Part shown: positions 44,792 to 53,522 of the stretch, piece after piece
Numbering within the stretch: position 1 is the first letter of the stretch
Layout: every line of letters starts with the position of its first letter
NCBI RefSeq assembly: GCF_900269665.1
Contig: NZ_LT985361.1
Coordinates: 7,419,240 to 7,483,239, forward strand
Length of the DNA stretch: 64,000 nt
Source: Nocardia suismassiliense
GTDB taxonomy: Bacteria; Actinomycetota; Actinomycetes; Mycobacteriales; Mycobacteriaceae
Reading direction: 5' to 3'
Program-made: the position numbers and the translations under genes
Notes under the pieces: model-generated
Databases searched by the model: none
What the model saw: only the letters and a program-made list of their open reading frames with translations
What the model was told of the DNA's origin: nothing

Positions 44792-45166
44792 ATGCTGATC
44801 GGTGAGCTGGCACAACAGGCCGGCACGAGTACCCGCACCCTGCGGTACTACGAGCAGCACGGGCTGGTGCGGGCGCACCGCTCCACCAACGGGTATCGCG
44901 TCTACGACGCGGCGGAGTTGCCGGTGGTGCACCAGATTCGGACGTTGCTGGCGGCCGGTTTCGGGCTGGACGACATCCGCCCGTTCGTCACCTGCCTGCG
45001 AGCGGGCCACAGTTCCGGCGACGATTGCCCGGATTCGGTGGCGGTGCTGCGGCGCAAGCTCGCCGAGGTGGACGACGCACTCGCCCGGCTGACCGCGTTG
45101 CGGGCGGACCTGCAGCACCGGCTCACCGGTACCGAGCAGCGGCCACCGGCCTGCGAATTCGGGTAA
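44792..45166 (+). CDS. MerR-family transcriptional regulator
   Basis: A 124-residue MerR protein. The N-terminal winged helix is typical (IGELAQQAGTSTRTLRYYEQHGLV, NGYRVYDAAELPVVHQI), followed by the dimerisation helix. Cysteines at CLRAGHSSGDDC and in the C-terminal PPACEFG could sense metal, thiol or redox changes, but do not match a known metal-site pattern exactly. It starts at ATG 44792 after GGAGG. The LLM-type oxidoreductase 72 bases downstream is a possible target. Confidence 0.87.
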   Translation: MLIGELAQQAGTSTRTLRYYEQHGLVRAHRSTNGYRVYDAAELPVVHQIRTLLAAGFGLDDIRPFVTCLRAGHSSGDDCPDSVAVLRRKLAEVDDALARLTALRADLQHRLTGTEQRPPACEFG

Positions 45167-45238
45167 CCACCTGTCCGGCAGCCGGTCTCGATGGACCGGT
45201 TGTGCGATCGTCGCTGCCCACGGCACCGAGGAACGTCG

Positions 45239-46090
45239 ATGAAGTTCGCCGTCAGTTACAGCACACCGTATTACGGGGCCGACCCCGATCGCCTGATCGC
45301 CTTTGCCCAGCACGCCGAAGCCTGCGGATTCGAGGGCATCTATCTCCCCGATCACATCGCGCTGTATCCGGGCGCCAAGGTCGGGGACTTCGAAATGCTC
45401 GCCACCACGCCCTATCCCGACCCGCTCGACTGCCTGAGCTTCGTCGCCGCGGCTACCCAGCGCATCCTGCTCGGGACCGGCGTACTGCTGCTGCCGTACC
45501 GCCACCCGGTGGTTCTGGCCAAACGTCTCGCGACCATCGACGTGCTGTCGCGCGGACGGATGCGCCTGCTGACCGTGGGGCTCGGCACGCTGCCCGGTGA
45601 AGCCACCGCCACCGGCGTGGACTTCGCCAGCCGCGGCCGTCGCGCCGACGAAGCCATCGACGTGCTGCGGCTGCTGTGGTCCGGCGGTGCGGAAGGGGCC
45701 AGCTTCGACGGCGAGTTCTTCAGCTTCGACAAGCTGGTCAGCTTCCCGAAACCCCTTGGCGTACCTCAGCTGCCGATCCACATCGGTGGCTCGAGTCGCG
45801 CCGCCGCGCGCCGGGCAGGCCGCCGCGGCGACGGCTACTTCCCCGGCGGCATGCTCGGGCCGCACGAACGGGCCCGCCAACTCGACCTTGCCCGGGCGGA
45901 AGCCGTTGCCGCAGGCCGTGACCCGGGAGCACTCGAGTACACCCGCTGGGGTTCGATCGACCTGCCTGCCGAACGTGTCGAAGGTCTTGCCGCGGAAGGG
46001 GTGACCCGGATCGTCGTCGGCAGCACCGATCCCGGCAACCCGTTCGACGAGATGTCGCGCTTCGCCGAACGATTCGAGCTCGGCGGCTGA
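45239..46090 (+). CDS. LLM-class F420-dependent oxidoreductase
   Basis: A 283-residue luciferase-like TIM-barrel protein from ATG 45239, after CGAGGAAC. Conserved segments include AEACGFEGIYLPDHI, TQRILLGTGVLLLPYRHPVVLAKRLATIDVLSRGR in pieces, GRRADEAIDVLRLLW and LPIHIGGSSRAAARRAGRRGDG. In actinobacteria this group mostly uses coenzyme F420. The substrate is unknown. It may be controlled by the MerR protein just upstream. Confidence 0.87.
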   Translation: MKFAVSYSTPYYGADPDRLIAFAQHAEACGFEGIYLPDHIALYPGAKVGDFEMLATTPYPDPLDCLSFVAAATQRILLGTGVLLLPYRHPVVLAKRLATIDVLSRGRMRLLTVGLGTLPGEATATGVDFASRGRRADEAIDVLRLLWSGGAEGASFDGEFFSFDKLVSFPKPLGVPQLPIHIGGSSRAAARRAGRRGDGYFPGGMLGPHERARQLDLARAEAVAAGRDPGALEYTRWGSIDLPAERVEGLAAEGVTRIVVGSTDPGNPFDEMSRFAERFELGG

Positions 46091-46099
46091 CCCACCGAC

Positions 46100-46134
46100 C
46101 TCCCGGCCGCCGTCATGCACCAGGCGGCCGGGAG
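46100..46134. terminator. Terminator between converging genes
   Basis: Perfect 12-base arms CTCCCGGCCGCC / GGCGGCCGGGAG around an 11-base loop, ten bases after the LLM gene stop and before the end of the converging 80-residue gene. Confidence 0.75.
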
Positions 46135-46169
46135 TTGGTGTGCATGGCCACGGTTTCGCCCACGCGCAC

Positions 46170-46412
46170 CTATGCCGAGTCGCGTTCCTCGAACCATCCT
46201 TCGCCGTAGACACTCCGGAGAATGTGCAGCACGTCCGCGCTGTCCGCGGCGAGGCCGTCGACGGCGAACCGGATAGCGCCGACCGCGACGGTCAGCGAGC
46301 GCAGTTGCTCATCCATTCTTCGTGCTCGGTCGGCCAAGGTCGACAGTCCGAACTCCATGTGGGCCTCGCGATTTTCCATGGCTTCCAGTTGCCATTTCAG
46401 GTCCGCGTCCAT
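46170..46412 (-). CDS. Small helical protein of unknown function
   Basis: An 80-residue protein from ATG 46412. It is predicted almost wholly helical (LKWQLEAMENREAHMEFGL, DRARRMDEQLRSLTVAVGAI), with heptad-like spacing that could form a coiled coil. It ends GEGWFEERDSA. I do not recognise the family. It is divergent from an XRE-DUF5753 regulator gene across 309 AT-richer bases (46413-46721) that hold no other gene, so it may belong to that regulator's unit. Confidence 0.5.
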   Translation of the reverse strand: MDADLKWQLEAMENREAHMEFGLSTLADRARRMDEQLRSLTVAVGAIRFAVDGLAADSADVLHILRSVYGEGWFEERDSA

Positions 46413-46721
46413 CGTTATACAGCGCCTTTCCTGGAAGGAATTTATATTCTGGATTGTTCCTGTTGTGTTGTCGCACTGAGCAATTCGGCGAATCCGTAAA
46501 CCTCCATTACAGTCTGCTGGTTGGATGAGCGCGGAAACCGATTCGCCGGGTGTAGGGGCTGGTCGGCTTTCCGAACACATGCAGTGCAACACCGCAGCCA
46601 CACGGTCGGCACCCTTCCGAGACTGAGCTCTGTCGGTATTTCGGTGAGGTTCCACAGTCGCTGCCGCACTTGGGTTCCAAAATAGACCGCCATTCTTCAG
46701 CGACCCCTCGGAGATACAGCT

Positions 46722-47609
46722 ATGACGACTGGCTCGACCCTTCCCCGTAGGCTATTGGCCCGCGAGCTCCGCCGAGCTCGCGCAGCGGCGGAGGTCAGCT
46801 CGGAAACCGCGCGGAACGCCATCGGCGTCAGCAAGCAAACATTCTGGCGAATGGAGAGCGGGATCCCGATCCGGTTGAACCCGTTGTTCGTCAAACGGTT
46901 ATGCGAGCTCTACGACGTTTCGCCCGGGCTGACCCAGGTGCTGCTGGCGCTGACCGAGGAGACGAAGACCAAGGGGTGGTGGCACACCTTCGACGAGTCG
47001 ATACCCAGGGACTTCGGGCTGTTCGTCGGCCTGGAAGACGCGGCGCATCACATCATTTCGTATCAGACAACGTTTATACCTGGAATGTTGCAGACCGATG
47101 AGTATCGGCGCGCAATGATTTGGGTGGAATTTCCCAATATGCCGTCGCCGGAGGTGGAGACGACAATAAGGATCGCGGCATTGCGCCGGGACCGACTCCA
47201 CAGTGATACCAATCCCGTGACCCTGGATGTGCTGATCGATGAGTCGGCGCTGCGCCGACCTACCGGCGGCACCGCGGTGATGGCCGGTCAATTGCGGCAT
47301 CTCGCCGATGTCGCACAGCTGCCGAATGTTTCGGTGCGCGTGATGCCCGCGTCGACGGGAACGTATCAGGGTTTAACAGTTGGAACATTCGTATTGCTGG
47401 AGTTCCCGCCGCACCCCACCGCGTATTTGACTGAGCCACCGGTGGTTTACGTCCAAGGTTTCACCGGAGATTTGTATTTAGAACGCCCGGAGGAGATTGC
47501 GGCGTATCGTGTTGTGTACACAGACCTCAAGCGTCTGGCGTTGGGTGAGACCGAAAGTCGCACTCTCATTCGAGAAATAGCAGAGGAGTTCTCCGCATGT
47601 ACGATATGA
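46722..47609 (+). CDS. XRE-family regulator with DUF5753 domain
   Basis: A 295-residue protein with an N-terminal helix-turn-helix (RELRRARAAAEVSSETARNAIGVSKQTFWRMESG) and a C-terminal DUF5753 ligand domain (ISYQTTFIPGMLQTDEYRRAM, VSVRVMPASTGTYQGLTVG, YLERPEEIAAYR). This architecture is specific to actinobacteria, usually with a DUF397 gene next to it, as here, and belongs to the WhiJ/AbaA-type developmental or antibiotic regulation modules. Its 3' end overlaps the DUF397 gene by 13 bases. Confidence 0.88.
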   Translation: MTTGSTLPRRLLARELRRARAAAEVSSETARNAIGVSKQTFWRMESGIPIRLNPLFVKRLCELYDVSPGLTQVLLALTEETKTKGWWHTFDESIPRDFGLFVGLEDAAHHIISYQTTFIPGMLQTDEYRRAMIWVEFPNMPSPEVETTIRIAALRRDRLHSDTNPVTLDVLIDESALRRPTGGTAVMAGQLRHLADVAQLPNVSVRVMPASTGTYQGLTVGTFVLLEFPPHPTAYLTEPPVVYVQGFTGDLYLERPEEIAAYRVVYTDLKRLALGETESRTLIREIAEEFSACTI

Positions 47610-47800
47610 CTGACGCACACTGGTTCAAGAGCACCCACAGCAGCGCTGTGAAAGATTGTGTCGAGGTAGCACATCTCGACGGCGGATCGGTCGGCGTTCG
47701 CGACTCCAAGAACCCCACCGGCCCCGCCCTCGTCTTCAGCCCCGCGGCATGGGACACCTTCACCTCCAGCCTCGCGCAAGGTGATCTGAACAGTCCGTAA
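47597..47800 (+). CDS. DUF397 protein
   Basis: A 67-residue DUF397 protein (WFKSTHSSAVKDCVEVAHLD, VGVRDSKNPTGPALVFSPAAW). DUF397 proteins act with the cognate XRE-DUF5753 regulator encoded just upstream; some counteract it. The ATG at 47597 has GGAG eight bases before it. A second in-frame ATG at 47606 overlaps the upstream TGA and is also possible. Confidence 0.9.
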   Translation: MYDMTDAHWFKSTHSSAVKDCVEVAHLDGGSVGVRDSKNPTGPALVFSPAAWDTFTSSLAQGDLNSP

Positions 47801-47814
47801 ATCCACCGTTCCAC

Positions 47815-47841
47815 GAGACCCCCACTACCCGTGGGGGTCTC
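47815..47841 (+). terminator. Terminator after the DUF397 gene
   Basis: Perfect 11-base arms GAGACCCCCAC / GTGGGGGTCTC with a five-base loop, 15 bases past the stop. The following 47842-48036 holds nothing I can recognise. Confidence 0.8.
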
Positions 47842-48036
47842 GCGCTGTGCGGCGAACCACTATGCCGCGGTCGAACTTTCGCACACTCGATCGGCCACGA
47901 GGCCGCAGCGCACATCCGAGCCTCAACCGTCGCGCACGGCGGGGACGTCGAACCAGACGCCGCTGGCCGACACCGCCCCGCCCTGCGACGCCAAGGCGAC
48001 CATCCGGGATGCGAACGGTGCGAGGTCAGCGCTGAA

Positions 48037-49113
48037 TCAGCCGATGGCGGCGAGGTATTCACCGTAGAACAGCATCAGGCCGACGGCGGCGGCGACGCCG
48101 GCCAGCAACCAGAAGCGGATGATCACGGTGGTCTCGGCCCACTTGCTGAGTTCGAAGTGGTGGTGGAACGGTGCCATCTTGAACAGTCGGTTGCGGGTGG
48201 TGCGGAACACCACGATCTGAAGCAGCACCGACAGGATCTCGGCGAAGAACAGGGCGCCGACCACCGCCATGAGTAGTTCGGTGCGGGTGGTGATGGCCAG
48301 ACCGGCGAGCAGGCCGCCCAGCGCCAGCGAACCGGTGTCGCCCATGAAGATCTTGGCCGGAGCGGCGTTCCACCACAGGAATCCGGTGCAGGCGCCGACC
48401 CCGGCGGCACAGACCACCGCCAGATCGAGCGGATCGCGCACGTTGTAGCAGCCGGCGCCGGGCGTGACCGCGCACGCGTTGGTGTACTGCCAGAAGGTGA
48501 TGATCACGTAGGCGCCGAGCGCGAAGCTCATCGATCCGGCGGCCAATCCGTCCAGGCCGTCGGTGATGTTCACCGCGTTGGACCAGGCCACCACCAGGAA
48601 ACTGACCACAAGCAGAAACCCGATCACGCCGAACGACACGGTGGCCACGTCCCGGACGTAGGACATGTGCCTGCTGCCCGGCGTCAGACCCGAGCTGGCG
48701 GGGTACCGCAGCGCCAGCACACCGAAAACCACTGCGGCGGTGAGCTGGCCGATGTACTTGCCGGTCGCGGTCAGGCCGAGATTGCGTTGCCTGCGCAGCT
48801 TGATGAAGTCGTCGAGGAAGCCGACCACGCCCAGCGCGGTGGCCAAACCGAGCACAAGCAACCCGGAGGCGGATACCCCCTCCCCGTCGTGCCGGATCCC
48901 GATCAGATGCGCCCCCAGGTACCCCGCCCACATGCCGACCAGGATCGCGATGCCACCCATCGTCGGCGTGCCGCGCTTGGCCTGGTGGCTGACCGGTCCG
49001 TCGGCCCGGATCTCCTGCCCGACATTTCGCCTGGCAAACAGCATGATCAGCAATGGTGTCAAGGTGATGGAAACCGCCAGCGCGATCATCGCCGAGAACA
49101 AGATCTGTCTCAT
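48037..49113 (-). CDS. mraY: Phospho-N-acetylmuramoyl-pentapeptide transferase, isolated copy
   Basis: A 358-residue integral membrane enzyme that makes lipid I from UDP-MurNAc-pentapeptide and undecaprenyl phosphate. All MraY signatures are present: GTPTMGGIAIL, LDDFIKLRRQRNLGL, NAVNITDGLDGLA, FMGDTGSLALGG and FHHHFE. About ten helices are visible. mraY normally sits in the dcw cluster between murF and murD, but here no mur, fts or mra gene is near. So it is either a second copy or a relocated one. The ATG at 49113 follows GAGGGG. Confidence 0.93.
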   Translation of the reverse strand: MRQILFSAMIALAVSITLTPLLIMLFARRNVGQEIRADGPVSHQAKRGTPTMGGIAILVGMWAGYLGAHLIGIRHDGEGVSASGLLVLGLATALGVVGFLDDFIKLRRQRNLGLTATGKYIGQLTAAVVFGVLALRYPASSGLTPGSRHMSYVRDVATVSFGVIGFLLVVSFLVVAWSNAVNITDGLDGLAAGSMSFALGAYVIITFWQYTNACAVTPGAGCYNVRDPLDLAVVCAAGVGACTGFLWWNAAPAKIFMGDTGSLALGGLLAGLAITTRTELLMAVVGALFFAEILSVLLQIVVFRTTRNRLFKMAPFHHHFELSKWAETTVIIRFWLLAGVAAAVGLMLFYGEYLAAIG

Positions 49114-49311
49114 TCGCCCCTCATGCGGCCGTCATCGGACTCTTCGTTCATTGAAACATCAACGCGCGGACTCGTTTTCACTGCCCAGCCGCCCGGCCAC
49201 CGCTGCGGATCGCACCACACAGCGCCGAGCGTCGAGATCGCCCTCGCGACTGCACGACGTTAGCAAGCGTGCGGGATATGTGCTGTCACGTGAAGTTCCG
49301 CTACACGCCGA

Positions 49312-49345
49312 CGCCGCGGCCACCCTGGTGCGGGTGGTCGCGGCG
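49312..49345 (-). terminator. Hairpin after mgtE
   Basis: Arms CGCCGCGGCCACC / GGTGGTCGCGGCG with one mismatch, 37 bases past the mgtE stop. No clear T-run. The remaining bases of 49114-49381 show no gene. Confidence 0.5.
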
Positions 49346-49381
49346 TGCCGGTCAGCGCGAGTCGCACGCGCCGGCCAGTGC

Positions 49382-50746
49382 TCAGATACCGAGGACCAGC
49401 TTGGCGGTGGTGAAGTAGATGATCAGGCCGGTGGCATCGACCAGGGTGGTGACCATCGGCGCGGACACCACCGCGGGGTCGATCCGCAGCTTCTTGGCGA
49501 GCAGCGGCATGGTGCCGCCGATGGTGGCGGCCCACCCGCAGATCAGCACCAGGGTGATGCCGACGACCAGCGCGACGCGCAGGTCGACGAACAGTCCGCC
49601 GATCACCAATCCCGCCGCGGCGAGCATGGATCCGAGCACCAGCCCGACCCGGCACTCGCGCCAGATCACCTTGAACAGGTCGGTCACCCGCACCTCGCCG
49701 ACGGCGAGCGCCCGCACACAGGCGGTCGCGGCCTGCGCGCCCGCGTTGCCACCCGCGCCGATGAGCAGCGGAATGAACAGCGCGAGATGCGCGGCCTGCT
49801 GCAGCGTGCCCTCGAACATGTCGGTGACGCTGACCGTGAGGGTGGCGGCGAACAGCAGCAGCAACAACCACATCGCGCGGTAGCGGGCCAGCTGGAACAC
49901 CCCCGCCGCCATGTAGTGGCCCTCCCACGGCGCCGAGCCGGCCTGCCTGGCCACGTCCTCGCTGTCCGCAGCCTCGATGACCTCCACGGCGTCGTCGATG
50001 GTGAGCAGGCCGACGAGCCGGTTCTCGCTGTCGACGACGGGCATGTTGATGTCGTTGGTCTCGCGCATCAGCCGGGCCGCCTTCTCCGCGGAGTCGGTGG
50101 CGCGGGCGCAGACGGGTTCGGTGACGACCAGCTCGGCGATCATCGTGTCCGGCTTGCTGAGCACCAGCTCACGCAGTTCGACGATGCCGGTGAGCCGCCT
50201 GCCCGCGTCCACCACGGGCAGCGTGTAGACGGTTTCGGCGTTGGCGCCCTTGGCGCGCACCATGGTCAGCGCCTCGGCGACGGTCAGGTTCTGCGGCAGC
50301 GCGACCACCTCGGGGGTCATGTACTGACCCGCCGAACCCTCCGGGTAGCCGAGCAGCGCGGCGGTCATCCGGCGCTCGCGCGGGCTCAACCCGGCCAGGA
50401 CCTTCTTGGCCACCTTGGCGGGGGGCTCGCGCAGCATGCGGGCCCGGTCGTCGGGCGCCATGCCCTCGATCAGGTCGCGGAAGCTCTGGTCGCGCAGGCC
50501 CTGCAGGATCTGCTGCTGGTCGACCGGTTCGAGTTCTTCGAAGACCGCCAGCGCCAGGTCCTTGTCGAGCAGCCGGAACGCCATGCCCGCCTGGACGGCG
50601 TCCATCCGGGCCAACTGGTCGGCGATGACATGCGGCGGGGGGGGGTCGAGCCAGGCCCGCGCGGCGTCGACGCGGGGGGTGGCGGCGATGTCCTGCAGGG
50701 ATTCGGACAGCGACGGACGTACTTCGATGACATCGGTCTGCGACAT
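49382..50746 (-). CDS. mgtE: Magnesium transporter MgtE
   Basis: A 454-residue MgtE-type Mg2+ channel/transporter. The N-terminal superhelical domain (MDAVQAGMAFRLLDKDLALAVFEEL) reaches about residue 130. Two CBS domains follow (YMTPEVVALPQNLTVAEALT; NDINMPVVDSENRLVGLLTIDD). Five helices follow from about 310, including PLLIGAGGNAGAQAATA and the conserved pore aspartate in TLVDATGLIIYF. ATG 50746 is preceded by GAGGA. A run of nine C (G on the plus strand, 50637-50645) encodes part of DPPPPHV. A short Pro-containing ORF precedes it and may form a regulatory leader. Confidence 0.93.
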   Translation of the reverse strand: MSQTDVIEVRPSLSESLQDIAATPRVDAARAWLDPPPPHVIADQLARMDAVQAGMAFRLLDKDLALAVFEELEPVDQQQILQGLRDQSFRDLIEGMAPDDRARMLREPPAKVAKKVLAGLSPRERRMTAALLGYPEGSAGQYMTPEVVALPQNLTVAEALTMVRAKGANAETVYTLPVVDAGRRLTGIVELRELVLSKPDTMIAELVVTEPVCARATDSAEKAARLMRETNDINMPVVDSENRLVGLLTIDDAVEVIEAADSEDVARQAGSAPWEGHYMAAGVFQLARYRAMWLLLLLFAATLTVSVTDMFEGTLQQAAHLALFIPLLIGAGGNAGAQAATACVRALAVGEVRVTDLFKVIWRECRVGLVLGSMLAAAGLVIGGLFVDLRVALVVGITLVLICGWAATIGGTMPLLAKKLRIDPAVVSAPMVTTLVDATGLIIYFTTAKLVLGI

Positions 50747-50803
50747 GGGGTGTCCTCAGCAATAAGCGTGAGTGAATGGGAGCGCGAGAATTCACACCGC
50801 GCG

Positions 50804-50855
50804 GGCGTCGGCCCCCACCGTCGCTGACTACTCAGGAATACGAAGGGGCGACGCC
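50804..50855 (-). promoter_or_regulatory. Possible mgtE leader stem
   Basis: GGCGTCG-GCCCC and GGGG-CGACGCC pair across 50804-50855, so the 3' part of the leader ORF can fold against the mRNA between it and mgtE. The same downstream segment contains further GC-rich self-complementary stretches, so alternative folds are possible. Confidence 0.35.
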
Positions 50856-50888
50856 GCGCGGCCTTCGACTGGGAGGTTCGCTGCGCAT
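50832..50888 (-). CDS. Short leader peptide upstream of mgtE
   Basis: An 18-codon ORF encoding MRSEPPSRRPRGVAPSYS, with a strong AAGGAGG site ten bases before its ATG at 50888. It ends 85 bases before mgtE. It has Glu-Pro-Pro and Arg-Arg-Pro groups, like the acidic/proline-rich leader peptides (e.g. MgtL) that control enterobacterial Mg2+ transporter genes by ribosome stalling or destabilisation. Coding status rests only on the ribosome site, context and composition. Confidence 0.4.
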   Translation of the reverse strand: MRSEPPSRRPRGVAPSYS

Positions 50889-51039
50889 GGCAACCCCACC
50901 TCCTTCTCGTCGCTGCCGCAGACCTGACGTGTCCGCACCATTACTGAAACCGTGATCGGACGCGAAAGCATCCTTGTGCAGGATACAGCCAATCGGTTGA
51001 AGTGCTCACCACGAACGATCGTGCTGGTCAGTTGACCAC

Positions 51040-51549
51040 TCACGGCGTGAGCGTCGCGGTGACGGCGGTCTCCGTGGTGCGCCAGGTGGGCACGTGCTGG
51101 ACCCAGTCGGGCACCGGACCCGCCTGCGCGCCGAACAGGAAGAGGTGTGGCACCTGATCGCGCAGGTGCTGATGCACCTCGATGCGATCGTCGATCATGT
51201 GCGTGATGCCGAGGTCGGCGCAGTGGCCTGCCTTGTCGGCGCGCTTGCGGCAGAAGCGCAGGTTGTCGCGCGGGATTCCGGTGCGGTCGTAGAAGTCGTG
51301 GTGGTCGAGCCACTGCCGGGTGCGCTGTTCGATCCGCACCCCGCACTTGGAGATCACCCACGCTCGGCCGCCGAAACGCCGGACCAAGCGGGGCAGCACG
51401 TCGAAGGCGTCGGGGCTGGGTGGCGTGCGCAGGGCCTCGTCGAGGCCGCCGGAGAGGAATACCGTGTCGTCATCCCCCGGCCGCAGGGCCGCCCCCTGGA
51501 TGACTCGGCCGAAATCGACGCCGAGTCGAGGTTGTTTCTCTGTTTTCAT
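51040..51549 (-). CDS. HAD-like hydrolase family protein
   Basis: A 169-residue small protein with HAD-type motifs: LGVDFGRVI (motif I aspartate), AWVISKCG (motif II serine), KAGHCADLGITHMIDDRIEV (Lys and motif IV aspartates). The motif I second aspartate is replaced by Gly (DFG), so phosphatase activity is uncertain. No cap domain. The ATG at 51549 is the only good start. It stands alone, 151 bases before the mgtE leader ORF. Confidence 0.7.
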   Translation of the reverse strand: MKTEKQPRLGVDFGRVIQGAALRPGDDDTVFLSGGLDEALRTPPSPDAFDVLPRLVRRFGGRAWVISKCGVRIEQRTRQWLDHHDFYDRTGIPRDNLRFCRKRADKAGHCADLGITHMIDDRIEVHQHLRDQVPHLFLFGAQAGPVPDWVQHVPTWRTTETAVTATLTP

Positions 51550-51885
51550 GTGCGTTCGAGCATGACTCGGACTGCCCGGCCGACGCCAGTAAATTTCGTC
51601 CTGCAGTGGCGGTAGCGGTTTATCGACCGCGGCGGTCCGTCAAAACGGCATGTCCAGCGGTGTCAGCCAGTCAGTTGCTGGAGGCTTGTATTGAGTTCAA
51701 GGTTTTTACGGACCGTGCGCCTTCTCCGTCGACAGCCAACAGACTGAACGCTGGCCCAGTGTTCTTGAAACCAGTCCTGTCAAGCGCAAAGTCCTCATAG
51801 AACCCCATGCAACGATCCGGCTCTATGGCCGATAACGCATGGCCAGACGGGTGACGAAGCCATTAGCTACAAGTTAGCCTGTCGT

Positions 51886-53286
51886 ATGACCAAAATACTG
51901 GCGTTCACGTCACCGGCCAAAGGACACCTGTATCCGGTCGCACCGGTTCTGGCTGAACTGGTCTCGCGCGGCCACGAGGTGACCGTGCTGACACTGCCCG
52001 GCAGCCAAGAGGCCTTGGAGCCGTTCGGCATCACGGTGCGCGAACTCCCGCCCACGCTGGCGGCGAACACGCTCGACGACTGGGCAACCACGTCGCGGAT
52101 CCCGGCCCTGCGCGCCGCCGTCCGCGCGCTGGTCGCCCGGATCCCGGACGAGATCCAGGCCCTGCGCAGCGCGATCATCGCCGAGCGGCCGGACGCGCTG
52201 CTGATCGACGTCACCGCGCCCGGCGCGCAGATTCTGGCCTCGGCCAGTGGGCTGCCGTGGGCGTCGTGGGCCGCGATGCTGCTGCCGATCCCCTCGCGCG
52301 ACTCGCCACCGTTCGGACCTGGCCTAAGACCGCGGTCGGACCTGCTCGGCCGGGTCCGCGACCGCAGTCTGCGCTGGTTTCTCACCCGGCGATGGAATGA
52401 AGTGCTGCCGCAGCTCAATCACATGCGCCAGTACTACGGACTGGATCCACTGGACAACACCGAGGATTACCTGCGCCAGCCGACGCTGACGCTCAACTTC
52501 ACCGCGCCGCCGTTCGACGATGTGCACAGCGACTGGCCGCCGACGGTGCACCAGATCGGGCCCGGCCTGTGGGCGCCGGACGCGGAGCCACCGCGATGGC
52601 TCGACGAGATCGACCGGCCGCTGGCAGTGGTCACCTGCTCGACCGAGTTCCAGGACGACGGCAGACTCGCTCAGGTCGCGATGGACGCGCTGGCCGACAG
52701 CGGGCTGTACACCGTCGTCACCGCGGGGGCCGTCGACGCCGCGACGTTGACTGTTCCGCCGAACGCGCGGGTCGAACAGTTCTTGCCACACCATCTCCTG
52801 CTCGACCGGGCTGCCGTCGTGGTTACGCACGGCGGTATGGGCATCACCCAAAAGGCTTTGGCCGCAGGCGTTCCGGTGTGCGTGGTGCCGTTCGGGCGGA
52901 GCCAGTCCGAGGTCGCGCGGCGGGTGGTCACCAACGAGGCGGGCGCCTGGGTGTCGGCCAAGCGACTCACCGTGGCGCACCTGCGTGCCGGGATCGAGAA
53001 GGCGATGACCTGCCAGGACGGTGCGGCCCGGGTGGCCGCGGGATTCGCTGCTGCGGGCGGCACATTGCGCGGTGCGGAGCTGCTGGAACGGCACTTCGCC
53101 GGGCACGCGATCGAGCACACCACCTGGACCGGAACTACGCCGACGCACAGTTCGCACGCTTATCCGACGAACGAGGTGGCGCCGGAGATCACACCGGGTG
53201 AGCCGGACCCGATCGTCTTGCCGCCCAAGGATTCTCCGCCTACCGATGATCAGTACTGGACGACTTGGCAGCGTCGTGATCGCTGA
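51886..53286 (+). CDS. GT1 (MGT/UGT-type) glycosyltransferase
   Basis: A 466-residue GT-B glycosyltransferase of the macrolide/UDP-glycosyltransferase type. N-terminal acceptor domain: ILAFTSPAKGHLYPVAPVLAEL. C-terminal donor domain: VTCSTEFQDDGRLAQVAM, VEQFLPHHLLLDRAAVVVTHGGMGITQKALAAGVP in segments, the NDP-sugar signature. A polar, Pro/Asp-rich tail of about 45 residues follows the fold. Typical acceptors are small lipophilic molecules; none is indicated here. The preceding 51550-51885 (336 bases) contains no gene I can support and looks less GC-rich than its surroundings. Confidence 0.88.
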   Translation: MTKILAFTSPAKGHLYPVAPVLAELVSRGHEVTVLTLPGSQEALEPFGITVRELPPTLAANTLDDWATTSRIPALRAAVRALVARIPDEIQALRSAIIAERPDALLIDVTAPGAQILASASGLPWASWAAMLLPIPSRDSPPFGPGLRPRSDLLGRVRDRSLRWFLTRRWNEVLPQLNHMRQYYGLDPLDNTEDYLRQPTLTLNFTAPPFDDVHSDWPPTVHQIGPGLWAPDAEPPRWLDEIDRPLAVVTCSTEFQDDGRLAQVAMDALADSGLYTVVTAGAVDAATLTVPPNARVEQFLPHHLLLDRAAVVVTHGGMGITQKALAAGVPVCVVPFGRSQSEVARRVVTNEAGAWVSAKRLTVAHLRAGIEKAMTCQDGAARVAAGFAAAGGTLRGAELLERHFAGHAIEHTTWTGTTPTHSSHAYPTNEVAPEITPGEPDPIVLPPKDSPPTDDQYWTTWQRRDR

Positions 53287-53522
53287 TCGGTGGGCCGACG
53301 CGTAGTCGCGCACAGCTGACTGTTCGGCGCACAGTATGAACCACTACCCGTTCAGCACACCGTCAACGCGGCCGCTGCACGCAGTCGGCTCACCATGCCG
53401 ACGACATATCGGGCGGCACACCGACGGAGCGGGCCGCGTGAATGCCTGCGAGCCATGCACCTTCGATACGACCGCGTGAAAAGCACGTGCGCCGTGCGTA
53501 TTCGGCGCGGTACGTTCCGGCT

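Noticed and set aside
50747..51039. Search for an M-box magnesium riboswitch before mgtE
   Set aside because: The conserved M-box core could not be recognised; only the short leader ORF and GC-rich inverted repeats are visible.
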